Assembly: GCF_001668675.1 (NCBI RefSeq)
Contig: NZ_LZKQ01000032.1
Span: forward strand, 1-58,557
Length of the DNA stretch: 58,557 nt
Source of the DNA: Mycobacterium asiaticum
GTDB taxonomy: Bacteria; Actinomycetota; Actinomycetes; Mycobacteriales; Mycobacteriaceae
Direction of reading: 5' to 3'
Positions within the stretch are counted from its first letter, which is position 1, and every line of letters starts with the position of its first letter. The position numbers and the translations under genes were made by a program. This document shows, in pieces, positions 33,968-46,581 of the stretch. The notes under the pieces are model-generated. The model was given only the letters and a program-made list of their open reading frames with translations. It did no database searches and was not told the origin of the DNA.

Positions 33968-35092
33968 TCATCCGCCCGGTCCGGGCAGCCCGTCCTCGCC
34001 GAATATCGCGCCTTTGGTGCCGCCCGGCCCGCCCGGGCCGCCGGTGCCAGTGCCCAGCGGCAGGCCCGGGACGCCGCCGGCCCCGCCGTCGCCGCCGCTG
34101 CCCACGTATTTCGCCGGTGCGCCCGCGCCGCCCGCGCCGCCGTCACCGCCGGTCCCACCCGGTCCCCCGATGCCGCCCGCGCCTCCTGCGCCGCCTATCC
34201 CGCCGGTGCCGACCAGCCCCGGGGTGCCGCCGTCGCCACCCGCGCCGCCTTCACCGCCGAGCCCGCCGGCAATGCCCGCGGCGCCGCCACCGTCACCGCC
34301 CGCGCCCCCGTGGCCGCCGTTGCCCAGCAGAACGCCGGCCGCGCCGCCGGCACCACCAGCGCCGCCGGCCCCACCCACGCCGCCGGCGTCGGCTGCGCCA
34401 CCCTGGCCGCCGGCGCCCCCGAAACCGCCGCGGCCGAACAGCAGCGCGCCCTGGCCGCCGGCACCACCGTTGCCGCCGGCACCGCCGAGCAGACCGGCGC
34501 CACCTGCACCGCCCAATCCGCCGAATCCGAGCAGCCGTCCGCCGGCGCCGCCGGCACCACCGGTACCGCCGCCGATACCGCCCGCACCGCCGGCCCCGCC
34601 GATCCCGATCAGTCCGGCGTCCCCACCGGCCCCTCCGGTGCCGCCCGGCACACCGGTCGCGCCGTCGCCGCCGTTGCCGATCAACAACCCGCCGGCCCCG
34701 CCCGCTCCACCCGGCGTCGTCGCGTTGGCCCCATTGCCGATCAGCGGGCGGCCCAGCAGCGTCTGGGTCGGGGCATTGATCAGATCAAGCACCGGTTGCA
34801 GCGGCCCGGCGTTGGTCGCCTCGGCGCTCGCATACGACCCGGCGCCGCCGGTCAGCAACTGCACGAAGCGTTGGTGGAACGCCGCCGCCTGGGCGCTGAG
34901 CTCCTGATACTCGCGCGCATGCCCGGTGAACAGCGCTGCGACCGCGGCCGAGATCTCGTCGGCTCCCGCGGCAGGTAGCGCTGAGGTGGGTAGGGCCGCA
35001 ACCAGGTTGGCTAGGGTCAGCGACGACCCGAGGCGGGATAGATCCGTAGCGGCGGCGGCCATCAGCTCGGGGACCGCGATCAACTCCGACAC
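33968..35092 (-). CDS. PE_PGRS-family protein
   Basis: 374 aa: PE domain (about 1-95, [20 protein letters not shown] to [13 protein letters not shown]), a [11 protein letters not shown] linker motif, then about 240 residues of [12 protein letters not shown] repeats. Cell-surface or secreted through ESX-5 in slow growers. GTG 35092. The stop is 9 nt from the 3' end of tRNA-Thr. The opposite strand gives a long Pro-rich ORF that is only the mirror of the repeats. Confidence 0.93.
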   Translation of the reverse strand: MSELIAVPELMAAAATDLSRLGSSLTLANLVAALPTSALPAAGADEISAAVAALFTGHAREYQELSAQAAAFHQRFVQLLTGGAGSYASAEATNAGPLQPVLDLINAPTQTLLGRPLIGNGANATTPGGAGGAGGLLIGNGGDGATGVPGGTGGAGGDAGLIGIGGAGGAGGIGGGTGGAGGAGGRLLGFGGLGGAGGAGLLGGAGGNGGAGGQGALLFGRGGFGGAGGQGGAADAGGVGGAGGAGGAGGAAGVLLGNGGHGGAGGDGGGAAGIAGGLGGEGGAGGDGGTPGLVGTGGIGGAGGAGGIGGPGGTGGDGGAGGAGAPAKYVGSGGDGGAGGVPGLPLGTGTGGPGGPGGTKGAIFGEDGLPGPGG

Positions 35093-35152
35093 AACCAGGT
35101 ATCGAGATCGAGGTTCAGAACGTTTCAGCCGGGCAGCGCGCGGATCACAAGA

Positions 35153-37862
<2,710 letters not shown>

Positions 37863-37870
37863 TAGCTATG

Positions 37871-37930
37871 GCGAGCAGACGCAAAAGCACCCGCACGCAC
37901 GGCGTGTCGGGTGCTTTTGCGACTGCTCGC
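37871..37930. terminator. Long bidirectional hairpin between galE1 and Rv3632
   Basis: GCGAGCAGACGCAAAAGCAC (continuing CCG; 37871-37893) pairs with 37908-37930 over 23 bp with one mismatch. The loop CACGC-ACG-GCGTG pairs further. The A and T tracts inside the arms make it a terminator in both directions between these convergent genes. Similar A-tract hairpins recur between convergent mycobacterial genes. Confidence 0.75.
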
Positions 37931-37938
37931 GCAAACCG

Positions 37939-38280
37939 CTAGCGCGGCTCGGGGACCTGCGCGCTCTCCAAGGCGATGGCCCGAGCCAGCCGCGCATAGC
38001 GCAACTCCAGGTCCTTGAACCGCATATAAGTACTCAACGTGGTGAAACTGAACGCCATGATCAGGGCGTACAACATCAAATCCGTGCCGCGGTTGACCCC
38101 GAACCAGTGCGCCACCACCGTCGTGTCATCTGGCCGCAACACCGCGTAGATGCCCAGCAGCACGAACAGCACGTAACCGACCTTGACCCACGCCCGCGCC
38201 CGCGCGCTGCGGCGCGATCGCAGCAAGAAGATCAGCAACGCGATGATCGAGCCGATCAGCAGCACCTTGATCCAGTTCAT
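37939..38280 (-). CDS. DUF2304-type small membrane partner of PpgS (Rv3632)
   Basis: 113 aa with three hydrophobic helices: NWIKVLLIGSIIALLIFLL, WVKVGYVLFVLLGIYAVL and LMLYALIMAFSFTTL. DUF2304 proteins pair with polyprenyl-phosphate glycosyltransferases; in M. tuberculosis Rv3632 is needed for full PpgS activity. Gene spacing to ppgS is 13 nt, same strand. ATG 38280. Confidence 0.85.
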   Translation of the reverse strand: MNWIKVLLIGSIIALLIFLLRSRRSARARAWVKVGYVLFVLLGIYAVLRPDDTTVVAHWFGVNRGTDLMLYALIMAFSFTTLSTYMRFKDLELRYARLARAIALESAQVPEPR

Positions 38281-38293
38281 TTCTTCGTCCTTG

Positions 38294-38989
38294 TCAACGC
38301 CGAATCCTCCCGCGCAGGAACCCGTCGAAGATGATGTTGACGCCGTTCAGTAGCGGCTGACCCTTCGATTTGGAGTACTCGGTATAGAGCACCTCGACCG
38401 GCTCTTCGGCTACCCGCCACTGGTTTTCGGCGATCATCATGACAATCTCGGTGGCGTGGCTCATGCCGCTCATGGTGATGTTCAACCCGTCGGCGACGGT
38501 CTTGTTGAATACCCGCAGACCGTTGTTGGTGTCGGTCAGGCCCAGCCGCCGGCCGCGCCGGCTGAGGCGCGCAGCAGTCTGCAGGACCACCCGTTTGAGG
38601 AACGGGGGCCGGCTGCCGACCGGCCGGCCGAATCGGGTGCCGATCACGATGTCGACGTCACCGACCAGAAGCCGGTCCACCATCGCGGACAGGTCCTTCA
38701 CGCGGTGCTGGCCGTCGGCGTCGAAGGTGGCGAAGACCTTGGCGCCGGGCTGGCTGCGGGCGTACTCGATGCCGGTCTGGATGGCCGCGCCCTGGCCCAG
38801 GTTGATCGGATGGCGCACCAGGTGGGCTCCGGCCAACCGGGCGATCTCGCCGCTGCCGTCGGAGCTGCCGTCGTCCACGCAGACAACGTTGTCGAAGACC
38901 GAGCGCAGCTCGGAGATCACCTCGCCGATAACGGGGCCTTCGTTGAAGTTGGGGACGACGATCCAGACGTCGCGCGTATCAGAACCCAT
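38294..38989 (-). CDS. ppgS: PpgS, polyprenyl-phosphate N-acetylgalactosaminyl synthase (Rv3631)
   Basis: 231-aa GT2 (GT-A) glycosyltransferase that loads GalNAc onto decaprenyl phosphate at the inner leaflet, for the galactosamine residue of arabinogalactan. Motifs: WIVVPNFNEGPVIGEV, CVDDGSSDGS, TFDADGQH (DxD) and TDTNNGLRVFNK. No TM of its own, relying on the Rv3632 partner. ATG 38989; the upstream GTG at 39001 is less likely. Confidence 0.88.
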   Translation of the reverse strand: MGSDTRDVWIVVPNFNEGPVIGEVISELRSVFDNVVCVDDGSSDGSGEIARLAGAHLVRHPINLGQGAAIQTGIEYARSQPGAKVFATFDADGQHRVKDLSAMVDRLLVGDVDIVIGTRFGRPVGSRPPFLKRVVLQTAARLSRRGRRLGLTDTNNGLRVFNKTVADGLNITMSGMSHATEIVMMIAENQWRVAEEPVEVLYTEYSKSKGQPLLNGVNIIFDGFLRGRIRR

Positions 38990-39022
38990 TGCAAGCCACA
39001 AAGTACACGTCGGACCGGGTGA

Positions 39023-40294
39023 TCAGCCGTCGGCGCGTCCGCCACGCCCCAGGGCGAGGAGATGGACGCCGATTCCCACCAGCGGACCGCAGAACAGGGC
39101 CACCACGGTGCGGGTCTCCAGCGCCAGCGGCAGCATCAGCAGCAACCCGGCGGCCACGGTGGCGGCAACCCACCCGAGCGAATACGCGCGGTGCAGCGCG
39201 GCCGCGACCGCCGCCGAACCGGTGAGTGTGAGCAGGGCGATGGCCACCGCTGCGGCCGTCAGCCAGGCCAACAGCGCGCTGCTGGCCTGGTAGTCCGATC
39301 CGAACGCGGACCGCAGTAGCCACGGCCCCACCAGCCCGGCCAGCAGCACACCCAGCCCGCCGATCCCCGCGACCAGCAGCCCGGGGGATACCAGCGCGCG
39401 CAAGCGGTGGCTGCGTTCGTCAACGAAGTGGGCGATCAGATTGCCCTGCATCGCAAATAGCGGCACCAGCAGCGGCGCCCGGGTGAGCGTCACGGCCAGG
39501 ATGATCACGCCACCCTCCGCGCCCAGGTCGGCCGACGTCAGCTTCAGCAGCACCGGGAAACCCATCACCAGGATCGCGCTGGCGCCCGACGCCGTGATGG
39601 AGTGGGCGGCGCCGCGCAGGAACGTCGGAGTGTTGCCGGGGGTTTGCACACGCGCCGCGGCGCGCGCCTTCGGCGAGCCGACCAGCATGATCAGCCACGC
39701 CACCGAGCCGGCAACCGTTGCCCACAGGTAGCCGACCAGCCCCCAGCCGACCACGAACGTGACCGCGGCGACCGTCACGCGCATCACCGCGTCGGTCACC
39801 ATCAGCGTTCCGTACTGCCCCCATCGATCGAGCCCGGCCAGCATGCCCAGCAGGGTCGAATGCAGACAGATGCCGGCCAATCCCACGCTGAGCAGCGCGA
39901 TCGACTCCCCGCGCGCCTCGACGAACACGCGCCCGGCCCACAATGGTGAACTGCCCGCGATGAGGGCGGCCGAGATCAGACCGACCATCCCGGCCACACG
40001 CAGCGGACGGATCCGCGATTCGTCCGGGGCGTCCAGGTACTGCATGGCGCGGACTTCCCGGGTGGTTTCCTGCAGTAAGCCGTTGGCGGCCCCACCGACC
40101 AGACCGAACGCACCCCAAAACACCCCGAAAATGGAGAAGCCGCTCGGGGACAGGTTGCGCGCGGCCAGATAGACCACCGCGTAGCCGCACAACGCGGTCA
40201 GCGCCGTCGCTATCCCGACCCTGACGACGCTGCTGCGCGCGACCGGGCCGACCGACGCCCCCGCGGCTGCCGGTGTCGCCGCGCCGTCCGTCAC
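39023..40294 (-). CDS. MOP-superfamily flippase-like membrane protein (Rv3630)
   Basis: 423 aa with about 12 TMs, a Wzx/MATE-like polysaccharide or lipid-linked sugar flippase pattern (ARNLSPSGFSIFGVFWGAFG near the start). It sits 33 nt before ppgS on the same strand, so it may flip decaprenyl-phosphate-GalNAc or a related lipid-sugar; that is inference from position. GTG 40294. Confidence 0.82.
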   Translation of the reverse strand: MTDGAATPAAAGASVGPVARSSVVRVGIATALTALCGYAVVYLAARNLSPSGFSIFGVFWGAFGLVGGAANGLLQETTREVRAMQYLDAPDESRIRPLRVAGMVGLISAALIAGSSPLWAGRVFVEARGESIALLSVGLAGICLHSTLLGMLAGLDRWGQYGTLMVTDAVMRVTVAAVTFVVGWGLVGYLWATVAGSVAWLIMLVGSPKARAAARVQTPGNTPTFLRGAAHSITASGASAILVMGFPVLLKLTSADLGAEGGVIILAVTLTRAPLLVPLFAMQGNLIAHFVDERSHRLRALVSPGLLVAGIGGLGVLLAGLVGPWLLRSAFGSDYQASSALLAWLTAAAVAIALLTLTGSAAVAAALHRAYSLGWVAATVAAGLLLMLPLALETRTVVALFCGPLVGIGVHLLALGRGGRADG

Positions 40295-40311
40295 CGTGGC
40301 GACACTACGGT

Positions 40312-40800
40312 TCAGTGTCCTTCGGTCTTGAACCGCTCCACCGAACGCTGCACCTCGGCCTCGGCTTCTGCGCGGCCTACCCAGTCGGCGGCCTTGACGT
40401 ACTTGCCCGGTTCGAGGTCCTTGTAGTGCACGAAGAAGTGCTTGATGGCTTCCAGTTCGTACTCCGGCACGTCGCCGATGTCCTGGATGTGGTCCCAGCG
40501 ATTGTCACCGGCCGGAACGCACAGCACCTTGTCGTCGCCGCCCGCCTCGTCGACCATCCGGAACATGCCGACCGGGCGCACCTCCACCAGGACGCCGGGG
40601 AACAACGGCTGCGGCAGCAGCACCAGCGCGTCCAGCGGGTCACCGTCCTCACCGAGGGTGTCCTCGATGAAGCCGTAGTCGGTGGGGTAGGCCATCGGGG
40701 TGTAGAGGTAGCGGTCCAGGCGCACCCGGCCGGTCTCGTGGTCGACCTCGTACTTGTTGCGCTGGCCCTTTGGGATTTCGATGGTCACGTCGAATTGCAC
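40312..40800 (-). CDS. ppa: Inorganic pyrophosphatase
   Basis: 162-aa family I pyrophosphatase hydrolysing PPi to drive biosynthesis. It has [20 protein letters not shown] (metal and catalytic acidic residues) and [12 protein letters not shown]. Full length. GTG 40800. 17 nt upstream of the Rv3630 gene on the same strand. Homologue of Rv3628; the intervening Rv3629c gene of M. tuberculosis is not present here. Confidence 0.95.
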   Translation of the reverse strand: MQFDVTIEIPKGQRNKYEVDHETGRVRLDRYLYTPMAYPTDYGFIEDTLGEDGDPLDALVLLPQPLFPGVLVEVRPVGMFRMVDEAGGDDKVLCVPAGDNRWDHIQDIGDVPEYELEAIKHFFVHYKDLEPGKYVKAADWVGRAEAEAEVQRSVERFKTEGH

Positions 40801-40889
40801 GGCTACACACTAATCCAGCGGGTGCCGCGGGGATGCTTTGCGGCCGGTTCGGCAGAATGGGACGCGACGACAGGAGTTCGACGATCTCT

Positions 40890-42278
40890 ATGGGCCCCAA
40901 AAGCTGGCGCAAGTCCACCCACGTGCTGATCGGGCTGGTGGTACTTGTGTTCGTCGCTGCCGTCGTGGCGGCGGCGGTGCTGTTCACCACGGGCGGTCAC
41001 GGCACCAGCGGCGCGCGCTCGCCGGTGCCGCCGCCGCGGCCCCCCACGGTCAAGGCGGCGGTGTCACCGGTCGCCGACAACGCCGACACACCCAGCGCCG
41101 GCGGTGTGGCCGCGGCCCTGGCCGCCGCCGCGGCCGATCCCAACCTGGGCAGGCTGGGCGGGCGGGTCACCGATGCCCTGACCGGCAAGGAACTGTGGCG
41201 CGTGCTCGATGATCAGCCGATGATCCCGGCGTCGACCAACAAGGTCCTCACCGCCGCCGCGGCCCTGCTCACGCTGGACCGGCAGGCCAGGATCAGCACC
41301 CGGGTGGTGGCGTCCGCGCAGAACGCGCAGGGCCCGGTCGTGCTGGTGGGCGCCGGCGACCCGACATTGTCGGCGGCGCCTCCCGGAGTGGAGACCTGGT
41401 ATCACGGGGCGGCGCGGATCAGCGATCTCGTCGAACAGGTGCACCGCAGCGGCGTGACGCCGACATCGGTGCAGGTGGACATCTCCGCGTTCAGCGGTCC
41501 GACGATGGCGCCGGGCTGGGACCCCGCAGACGTCGACAACGGTGACGTCGCGCCGATCGAGGCGGCGATGATCGATGCGGGCCGCATCCAGCCCACCACC
41601 GTGAACTCGCGGCGATCCCGGACCCCGGCGCTGGACGCCGGACGGGAATTGGCCATCGGGCTCGGCCTGGATCCGGGTGCGGTGACGATCGGCTCGGCCC
41701 CCTCCGGTGCCCGGCAGTTGGCCGTCGTCCAGTCGCCGCCGCTGATTCAGCGGCTGTCCCAGATGATGAACGCCTCCGACAATGTGATGGCCGAGTGCAT
41801 CGGTCGCGAGGTGGCGGCCGCGATCAACCGGCCGCGCAGTTTCACCGGCGCGGTCGACGCAGTGACCAGTCGGCTCAACACCGCACACGTCGACACCAGC
41901 GGGACCGCGCTGGTCGACTCCAGCGGGCTGTCGGTGAACAACCGGCTGACCGCCCGCACGCTGGACGGCACGGTGCAGGCCGCCGCGGGACCGGACCAGT
42001 CGTCGCTGCGCGCCCTGCTGGATCTGCTGCCCATTGCCGGCGGCAGCGGCACGCTCGGGGAACGGTTCCTGGACCGGTCCACCGACCAGGGGCCGGCGGG
42101 CTGGTTACGCGCCAAGACCGGCTCGCTCACCGCGGTGAACTCGCTGGTCGGGCTGCTCACGGACGCCAGCGGCCGCGTGCTGACGTTCGCGTTCGTGTCC
42201 AACGACGCCGGCCCGAACGGCCGCAACGCACTGGACGCGCTGGCCACCCGACTGTGGTTCTGCGGGTGCGCGACGTGA
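40890..42278 (+). CDS. dacB: D-alanyl-D-alanine carboxypeptidase/endopeptidase (PBP4 type)
   Basis: 462 aa, Rv3627c homologue trimming peptidoglycan stem peptides. N-terminal TM/signal (LIGLVVLVFVAAVVAAAVLF), Pro-rich linker, then SxxK in PASTNK, SxN in NASDN and KTG in RAKTGSL. All three penicillin-binding motifs are present. ATG 40890. The stop overlaps the next gene start (GTGA). Confidence 0.92.
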   Translation: MGPKSWRKSTHVLIGLVVLVFVAAVVAAAVLFTTGGHGTSGARSPVPPPRPPTVKAAVSPVADNADTPSAGGVAAALAAAAADPNLGRLGGRVTDALTGKELWRVLDDQPMIPASTNKVLTAAAALLTLDRQARISTRVVASAQNAQGPVVLVGAGDPTLSAAPPGVETWYHGAARISDLVEQVHRSGVTPTSVQVDISAFSGPTMAPGWDPADVDNGDVAPIEAAMIDAGRIQPTTVNSRRSRTPALDAGRELAIGLGLDPGAVTIGSAPSGARQLAVVQSPPLIQRLSQMMNASDNVMAECIGREVAAAINRPRSFTGAVDAVTSRLNTAHVDTSGTALVDSSGLSVNNRLTARTLDGTVQAAAGPDQSSLRALLDLLPIAGGSGTLGERFLDRSTDQGPAGWLRAKTGSLTAVNSLVGLLTDASGRVLTFAFVSNDAGPNGRNALDALATRLWFCGCAT

Positions 42279-43360
42279 CCCAACCCCCGTCCTCGTCCTC
42301 GGGGTCCTCCGGACTCACCATGGGCAACGCCGTTGACTGGGGGTTTGCGGCCACCGTGGGCGAGAAACTGGCCCGCGGCGGGCCGGTGACCTCCGACTAC
42401 ACCCGCCGCCAGGTGATGGCGCAGTTACTGACGGCGGCCGAACAGGCCGAGCCACCCGTTCGCGACGTCACCGGCCTGATCACCGAGGGCCCGGTGCCGC
42501 CGGCCCGCGTCGTCGACCGTCCCGAATGGATCCGGGCGGCAGCTCAATCGATGCGCGCCATGACCAACGGCAGCGAGAAGCCACGCGGCCTGATCACCGG
42601 GCGGCTCACCGGGGCGCAGACCGGCGCGGTGCTGGCGTTCGTGTCCTCCGGCATCCTCGGGCAGTACGACCCGTTCAATTCCCTCAACGGCCACCAGGAC
42701 CAGCGCACCGGAACGCTGCTCCTGGTGTATCCGAACGTCATCGCCGTCGAGCGTCAGCTCAAGGTCGACCCGTCCGACTTCCGGTTGTGGGTGTGTCTGC
42801 ACGAGGTCACCCACCGAGTGCAGTTCACCGCCAATCCGTGGATCGCGGACTACATGTCGAGCTCACTGGGCCTGCTGACCCAGGAGCCCGCCGACGACAT
42901 CCGTGAGGTGGCCGGCCGGCTCGCCGAATACGTGCGGACCCGCGGCAACGGTTCGGACGACACCAATGCCACCGGGATCCTGGGCTTGATGCGCGCGGTG
43001 CAGTCCGAGCCGCAGCGCAAAGCCCTCGATCAGTTGCTGGTCCTGGGCACACTGCTCGAGGGTCATGCCGAGCACGTGATGGACGCGGTGGGCCCGATGG
43101 TGGTCCCCTCGGTCGCCACCATCCGCCGCAGGTTCGACGAACGCCGCCAGCGCAAGCAACCGCCGCTGGCGCGACTGGTGCGTGCGTTGTTGGGTGTCGA
43201 GGCGAAGCTCAGCCAGTACACCCGCGGCAAGGTGTTCGTCGACCAGGTGGTGGAGCGCGTCGGCATGAAGCGTTTCAACACCGTGTGGACGAGCCCCGAA
43301 ACGTTGCCGTTGCCCGCCGAGATCGACGAGCCCCAACGATGGATCGACAGGGTGCTGTAG
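42275..43360 (+). CDS. DUF2342 zinc-metalloprotease-like protein (Rv3626c)
   Basis: 361 aa. HEVTH in WVCLHEVTHRVQF matches the HExxH zinc motif, with LLEGHAEHVMDAVG supplying further ligands. The family is annotated as F420-associated or zinc-dependent-metalloprotease-like, with no proven substrate. GTG 42275 overlaps the dacB stop, and the 3' end overlaps tilS by 22 nt. The run dacB-this-tilS-hpt is co-transcribed. Confidence 0.88.
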   Translation: MTQPPSSSSGSSGLTMGNAVDWGFAATVGEKLARGGPVTSDYTRRQVMAQLLTAAEQAEPPVRDVTGLITEGPVPPARVVDRPEWIRAAAQSMRAMTNGSEKPRGLITGRLTGAQTGAVLAFVSSGILGQYDPFNSLNGHQDQRTGTLLLVYPNVIAVERQLKVDPSDFRLWVCLHEVTHRVQFTANPWIADYMSSSLGLLTQEPADDIREVAGRLAEYVRTRGNGSDDTNATGILGLMRAVQSEPQRKALDQLLVLGTLLEGHAEHVMDAVGPMVVPSVATIRRRFDERRQRKQPPLARLVRALLGVEAKLSQYTRGKVFVDQVVERVGMKRFNTVWTSPETLPLPAEIDEPQRWIDRVL

Positions 43361-44301
43361 CCCAACTGCGCAGGGCCGTAACAGAATTCGCGCAGACACG
43401 GTTGGCCGGTACGGACGCACGCTGGTGCGTGGGATTGTCCGGCGGCCCGGATTCGTTGGCGCTCACCGCGGTTGCCGCAAAGCTGCGGCCCACCATCGCG
43501 CTGATCGTGGACCACGGGATGCAGCCCGCTTCGGCTGAGATCGCGGAAACGGCACGTGCGCAAGCTATTTCATTGGGATGCGAGCAGGCGCGGGTGCTTC
43601 GCGTCGAGGTCGGCGGTGATGGCGGCCCGGAAGCCGCGGCGCGTGCCGCCCGCTACGCCGCGCTGGACCACCATCGCGACGGCCCGGTGCTGCTGGCCCA
43701 CACACTCGACGACCAGGCCGAAACGGTGCTGCTGGGTCTGGGCCGGGGCTCGGGCGCCCGGTCCATCGCCGGCATGCGTCCCTACGATCCACCCTGGTGT
43801 CGCCCGCTGCTCGGGGTGCGCCGGCAGGTGACCCACACCGCGTGCGTCGAGCTCGGCCTCGACCCGTGGTGGGATCCGCACAACCGGGACCCCCGCTTCA
43901 CCCGGGCCCGGCTGCGCAACGAGGTGCTTCCGCTGCTGGAAGAGGTCCTGGGCGGCGGCGTGGCCGAGGCGCTGGCGCGCACCGCGACCGCCTTGCGCGA
44001 GGACACCGATTTGATCGACGCCGTCGCCGCCGCTGCGCTGCCCGAGGTCACAACGGGAGACGGGCTCGACACCGCCGCCCTGTCCGGATTGTCCGCACCG
44101 GTGCGACGGCGGGTGATCCGGGCGTGGCTGCTGGGGGGTGGCGCGATCAACCTCACCGACAAGCAGATCCGCGGGGTGGACACGCTGGTGACCGCATGGC
44201 GGGGTCAGGGTGGGGTGGCCGTCGGCTCGACGCTGCGCGGTCGGCGCCTGGTGGCGGGTCGCCGCAACGGCCTACTTACGTTGCGGCAGGAGGCAATTTG
44301 A
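43339..44301 (+). CDS. tilS: tRNA(Ile)-lysidine synthetase
   Basis: 320-aa PP-loop ATPase that converts C34 of tRNA-Ile(CAU) to lysidine. PP-loop [11 protein letters not shown]; further motif [15 protein letters not shown] and [15 protein letters not shown]. Lacks the long C-terminal domain of enterobacterial TilS, as usual in actinobacteria. ATG 43339, inside the end of the previous gene. Confidence 0.94.
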   Translation: MDRQGAVAQLRRAVTEFAQTRLAGTDARWCVGLSGGPDSLALTAVAAKLRPTIALIVDHGMQPASAEIAETARAQAISLGCEQARVLRVEVGGDGGPEAAARAARYAALDHHRDGPVLLAHTLDDQAETVLLGLGRGSGARSIAGMRPYDPPWCRPLLGVRRQVTHTACVELGLDPWWDPHNRDPRFTRARLRNEVLPLLEEVLGGGVAEALARTATALREDTDLIDAVAAAALPEVTTGDGLDTAALSGLSAPVRRRVIRAWLLGGGAINLTDKQIRGVDTLVTAWRGQGGVAVGSTLRGRRLVAGRRNGLLTLRQEAI

Positions 44302-44915
44302 CGGCTGCGTTGGTTCCTCACAGCAAGTCATGGCACGCTGTGCACGTGGCGGCCGAGCTGTATCCGGGGGACATCAAGTCGGTGCTGCTCACCCAGGAGC
44401 AGATTCAGGCCCGCATCGCCGAGCTCGCCGCACAGATCGGCGAGGACTACCGTGACCTGGCGGCAACCACCGGCCAGGACCTGCTGTTGATCACCGTCCT
44501 CAAGGGCGCGGTGCTATTCGTCACGGACCTGGCCCGCGCCATCCCGCTGCCAACTCAGTTCGAGTTCATGGCGGTGAGCTCCTACGGTTCCTCGACGTCC
44601 TCGTCGGGCGTGGTGCGAATCCTCAAGGACCTCGACCGCGACATCCACGACCGCGACGTGCTGATCGTCGAGGACGTGGTCGACTCCGGCCTGACGCTGT
44701 CCTGGCTGCTGCGCAACCTCACCAGCCGCCATCCGCGCTCGCTGCGAGTGTGCACGCTGCTGCGCAAGCCGGAAGCGGTGGGCGCCAACGTCGACATCAC
44801 CTACGTGGGCTTTGACATCCCGAATGACTTCGTCGTCGGCTACGGCCTGGACTACGACGAGCGTTACCGCGACCTGTCCTACATCGGGACGTTGGACCCG
44901 CGGGTTTACCAATAG
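44298..44915 (+). CDS. hpt: Hypoxanthine-guanine phosphoribosyltransferase
   Basis: Purine salvage enzyme making IMP/GMP. PRPP loop [15 protein letters not shown]; flexible-loop [15 protein letters not shown]-terminal [18 protein letters not shown] 44298 has a strong AGGAGG 5 nt before and overlaps the tilS stop. GTG 44340 ([10 protein letters not shown]) resembles the M. tuberculosis start and is an alternative. Confidence 0.94.
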   Translation: MTAALVPHSKSWHAVHVAAELYPGDIKSVLLTQEQIQARIAELAAQIGEDYRDLAATTGQDLLLITVLKGAVLFVTDLARAIPLPTQFEFMAVSSYGSSTSSSGVVRILKDLDRDIHDRDVLIVEDVVDSGLTLSWLLRNLTSRHPRSLRVCTLLRKPEAVGANVDITYVGFDIPNDFVVGYGLDYDERYRDLSYIGTLDPRVYQ

Positions 44916-44918
44916 CGG

Positions 44919-45650
44919 TCAGCTCAGTTCCCAGACCGCGGTCACCGAGAAGTTCACCGTCTGTTGGCCCGGCTCGAGCGGCGCCATTGAGGCGCGGGGG
45001 GCGGGTTGCGGACCGGCAGTGGGTGGGGTGCCCGCGGCCTCGGAAATGGACAACACCTTGCCCAGCCTGAGTCCGGACAGTTGGGCGTACTGCTGGGCAC
45101 GCGTCTTGGCGTCTTCGAAGGCGCGGGCACGCGCGTCCTTGACCAGTTGCGAGTCGTCGGCGATCGAGTAGTTCACCGAGCGGATCCGGGTCGCGTTGCC
45201 GCCGGTGCTCACGACGAGGTCCAGCAGCTTCGAGGCGGCGTCGGTTGGGTGGATTCGGACCTCGATCGTGTTGTCGGCGCGGTAGCCGGCGACCGCGGCG
45301 GTTTCGGTGGGCACCGGCGCGGTGTATTGCGGCTGCAGGGCGACTTGCGTGGTCCGAATGTCTTGCCGGTCCAGGCCGGCGCCGAGCAGCGCGTTGATCA
45401 CCGCTTGTTGCCGGTCGTTCGTCTGGTTCATCGCCGCGGTCGCATCGGCGGCGATGAATTCGATACCGACGACCGCGGTCAGGGTGTCCGGGACGCCCTG
45501 GACTTGACCGGATCCGAGCACGGTCACCTGACGTGGACCGGCGGGTGGAGCGTTGGCCGGGGTCGGTGCGTCGCATGCCGACGCGGTGACCAGTGCCAGG
45601 CCGGCGGCCACCGCGATGAAAACTTTGCGGGTGCGGTTTGCAATCGGCAT
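44919..45650 (-). CDS. lpqG: SIMPL-domain lipoprotein LpqG
   Basis: 243-aa secreted lipoprotein. Signal peptide with lipobox VTASAC (Cys at about residue 26), then a SIMPL/DUF541 domain (VTVLGSGQVQGVPDTLTAVV to NFSVTAVWELS). Function unknown. ATG 45650; the ORF upstream to 45815 is extra. Converges on hpt, stops 3 nt apart. Confidence 0.9.
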   Translation of the reverse strand: MPIANRTRKVFIAVAAGLALVTASACDAPTPANAPPAGPRQVTVLGSGQVQGVPDTLTAVVGIEFIAADATAAMNQTNDRQQAVINALLGAGLDRQDIRTTQVALQPQYTAPVPTETAAVAGYRADNTIEVRIHPTDAASKLLDLVVSTGGNATRIRSVNYSIADDSQLVKDARARAFEDAKTRAQQYAQLSGLRLGKVLSISEAAGTPPTAGPQPAPRASMAPLEPGQQTVNFSVTAVWELS

Positions 45651-46264
45651 GGCTCGGACCTTAGTCTCTTTGGCCGGGGGATCGTGATCCCGGCCGTTCA
45701 CCGTCCCGTTATGTGGCCGTTTACCCCGCAATATCTGGCGAGCAAAGGTGTGAGAGCGCAATTGGCGCCTAGGGCGGCCGTCGTCCGAGCCGCCTGCGAT
45801 CACAGGATGCAGCATTCAGGGCGGCGCGAGTGAAGCGTCGCGTGTGAAGTATAAGCGTGACCGGGTACGCATCGACGCAACCCGTCGGCGTGTGTCCGGG
45901 CGACCCCCGCGCCCTCCCGTCAAGCGACGTAATCCCGTTGTGCAGCAGCGTCTTTGGAAAGTAACGCAGGTCACATAACGGTGACGGTGTGGCCTGTCCC
46001 GCGCCATGGCCCCGGCTGGGCCGGCCAATCAGCAGAATTCATATAGCTTGTCGATCATATTTGATTCAGATAAGACTCATAGAAAGAATTCAAATGCCCG
46101 TCCGTAGGGCCCCAGCAAATGAACAATTGCTAACTCGACAGTGAACAGGTTTGCCGAAGCCTGTGTTGCGCGCGTGTGGCTGCCTAACCTGACGGAGGAT
46201 GCGCGTCAGTGACGTACCAGTTGCTGGAAGTCACTGATGCAAGTGCTCTAAGGGAGGAACACAA
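45651..46264. other. Intergenic region between lpqG and the PE/PPE pair
   Basis: 614 bases without a credible gene. 46030-46105 is markedly AT-rich, with AGAATTCA repeated, and could hold the PE/PPE promoter. AGGGAGGA before 46265 is the PE ribosome-binding site. A 12-codon ATG-initiated frame (46199-46237) might be a leader peptide but is unsupported. Confidence 0.5.
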
Positions 46265-46564
46265 ATGTCACTCGTCATCGCCCGGCCCGAAATCGTGGCG
46301 GGCGTCGCCGGGGAACTGCAGTCCATCAACGCAATGGCGCGGGCAGGGGACGAACTTGCGGCAGCACCGACAACCGGGGTGGTTCCGGCCGCCGCCGACG
46401 TGGTCTCGCAGCTGACCGCCGCCCAGTTCGCAGCGCACGCACGGCTATATCAGGTGATCAGCGAGCAGGCAGCAGCCGTACAGGAGCAGTTGGCCACGAC
46501 ACTCGCCGTCACCGCAGGTTCTTACGCGGACACCGAGGCCGCCAACGCCGCCAGCATCGGCTAG
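46265..46564 (+). CDS. PE-family protein (PE32-like)
   Basis: 99 aa, a PE domain only (MSLVIARPEIVAGVAGELQS to GSYADTEAANAAS), carrying the YxxxD/E secretion motif. Forms a helical dimer with the PPE protein encoded 17 nt downstream, exported by a type VII system. ATG 46265 behind AGGGAGGA. Confidence 0.95.
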   Translation: MSLVIARPEIVAGVAGELQSINAMARAGDELAAAPTTGVVPAAADVVSQLTAAQFAAHARLYQVISEQAAAVQEQLATTLAVTAGSYADTEAANAASIG

Positions 46565-46581
46565 GCGGGAAAGTAGTAGCA

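Noticed and set aside
34014..34907. Pro-rich 297-aa ORF opposite the PE_PGRS gene
   Set aside because: It is the complement of the GGAGG repeats (CCxCC); no start signal or known domain.
46199..46237. 12-codon leader peptide before the PE/PPE pair
   Set aside because: The GGAGG abuts the ATG too closely and nothing else supports translation.
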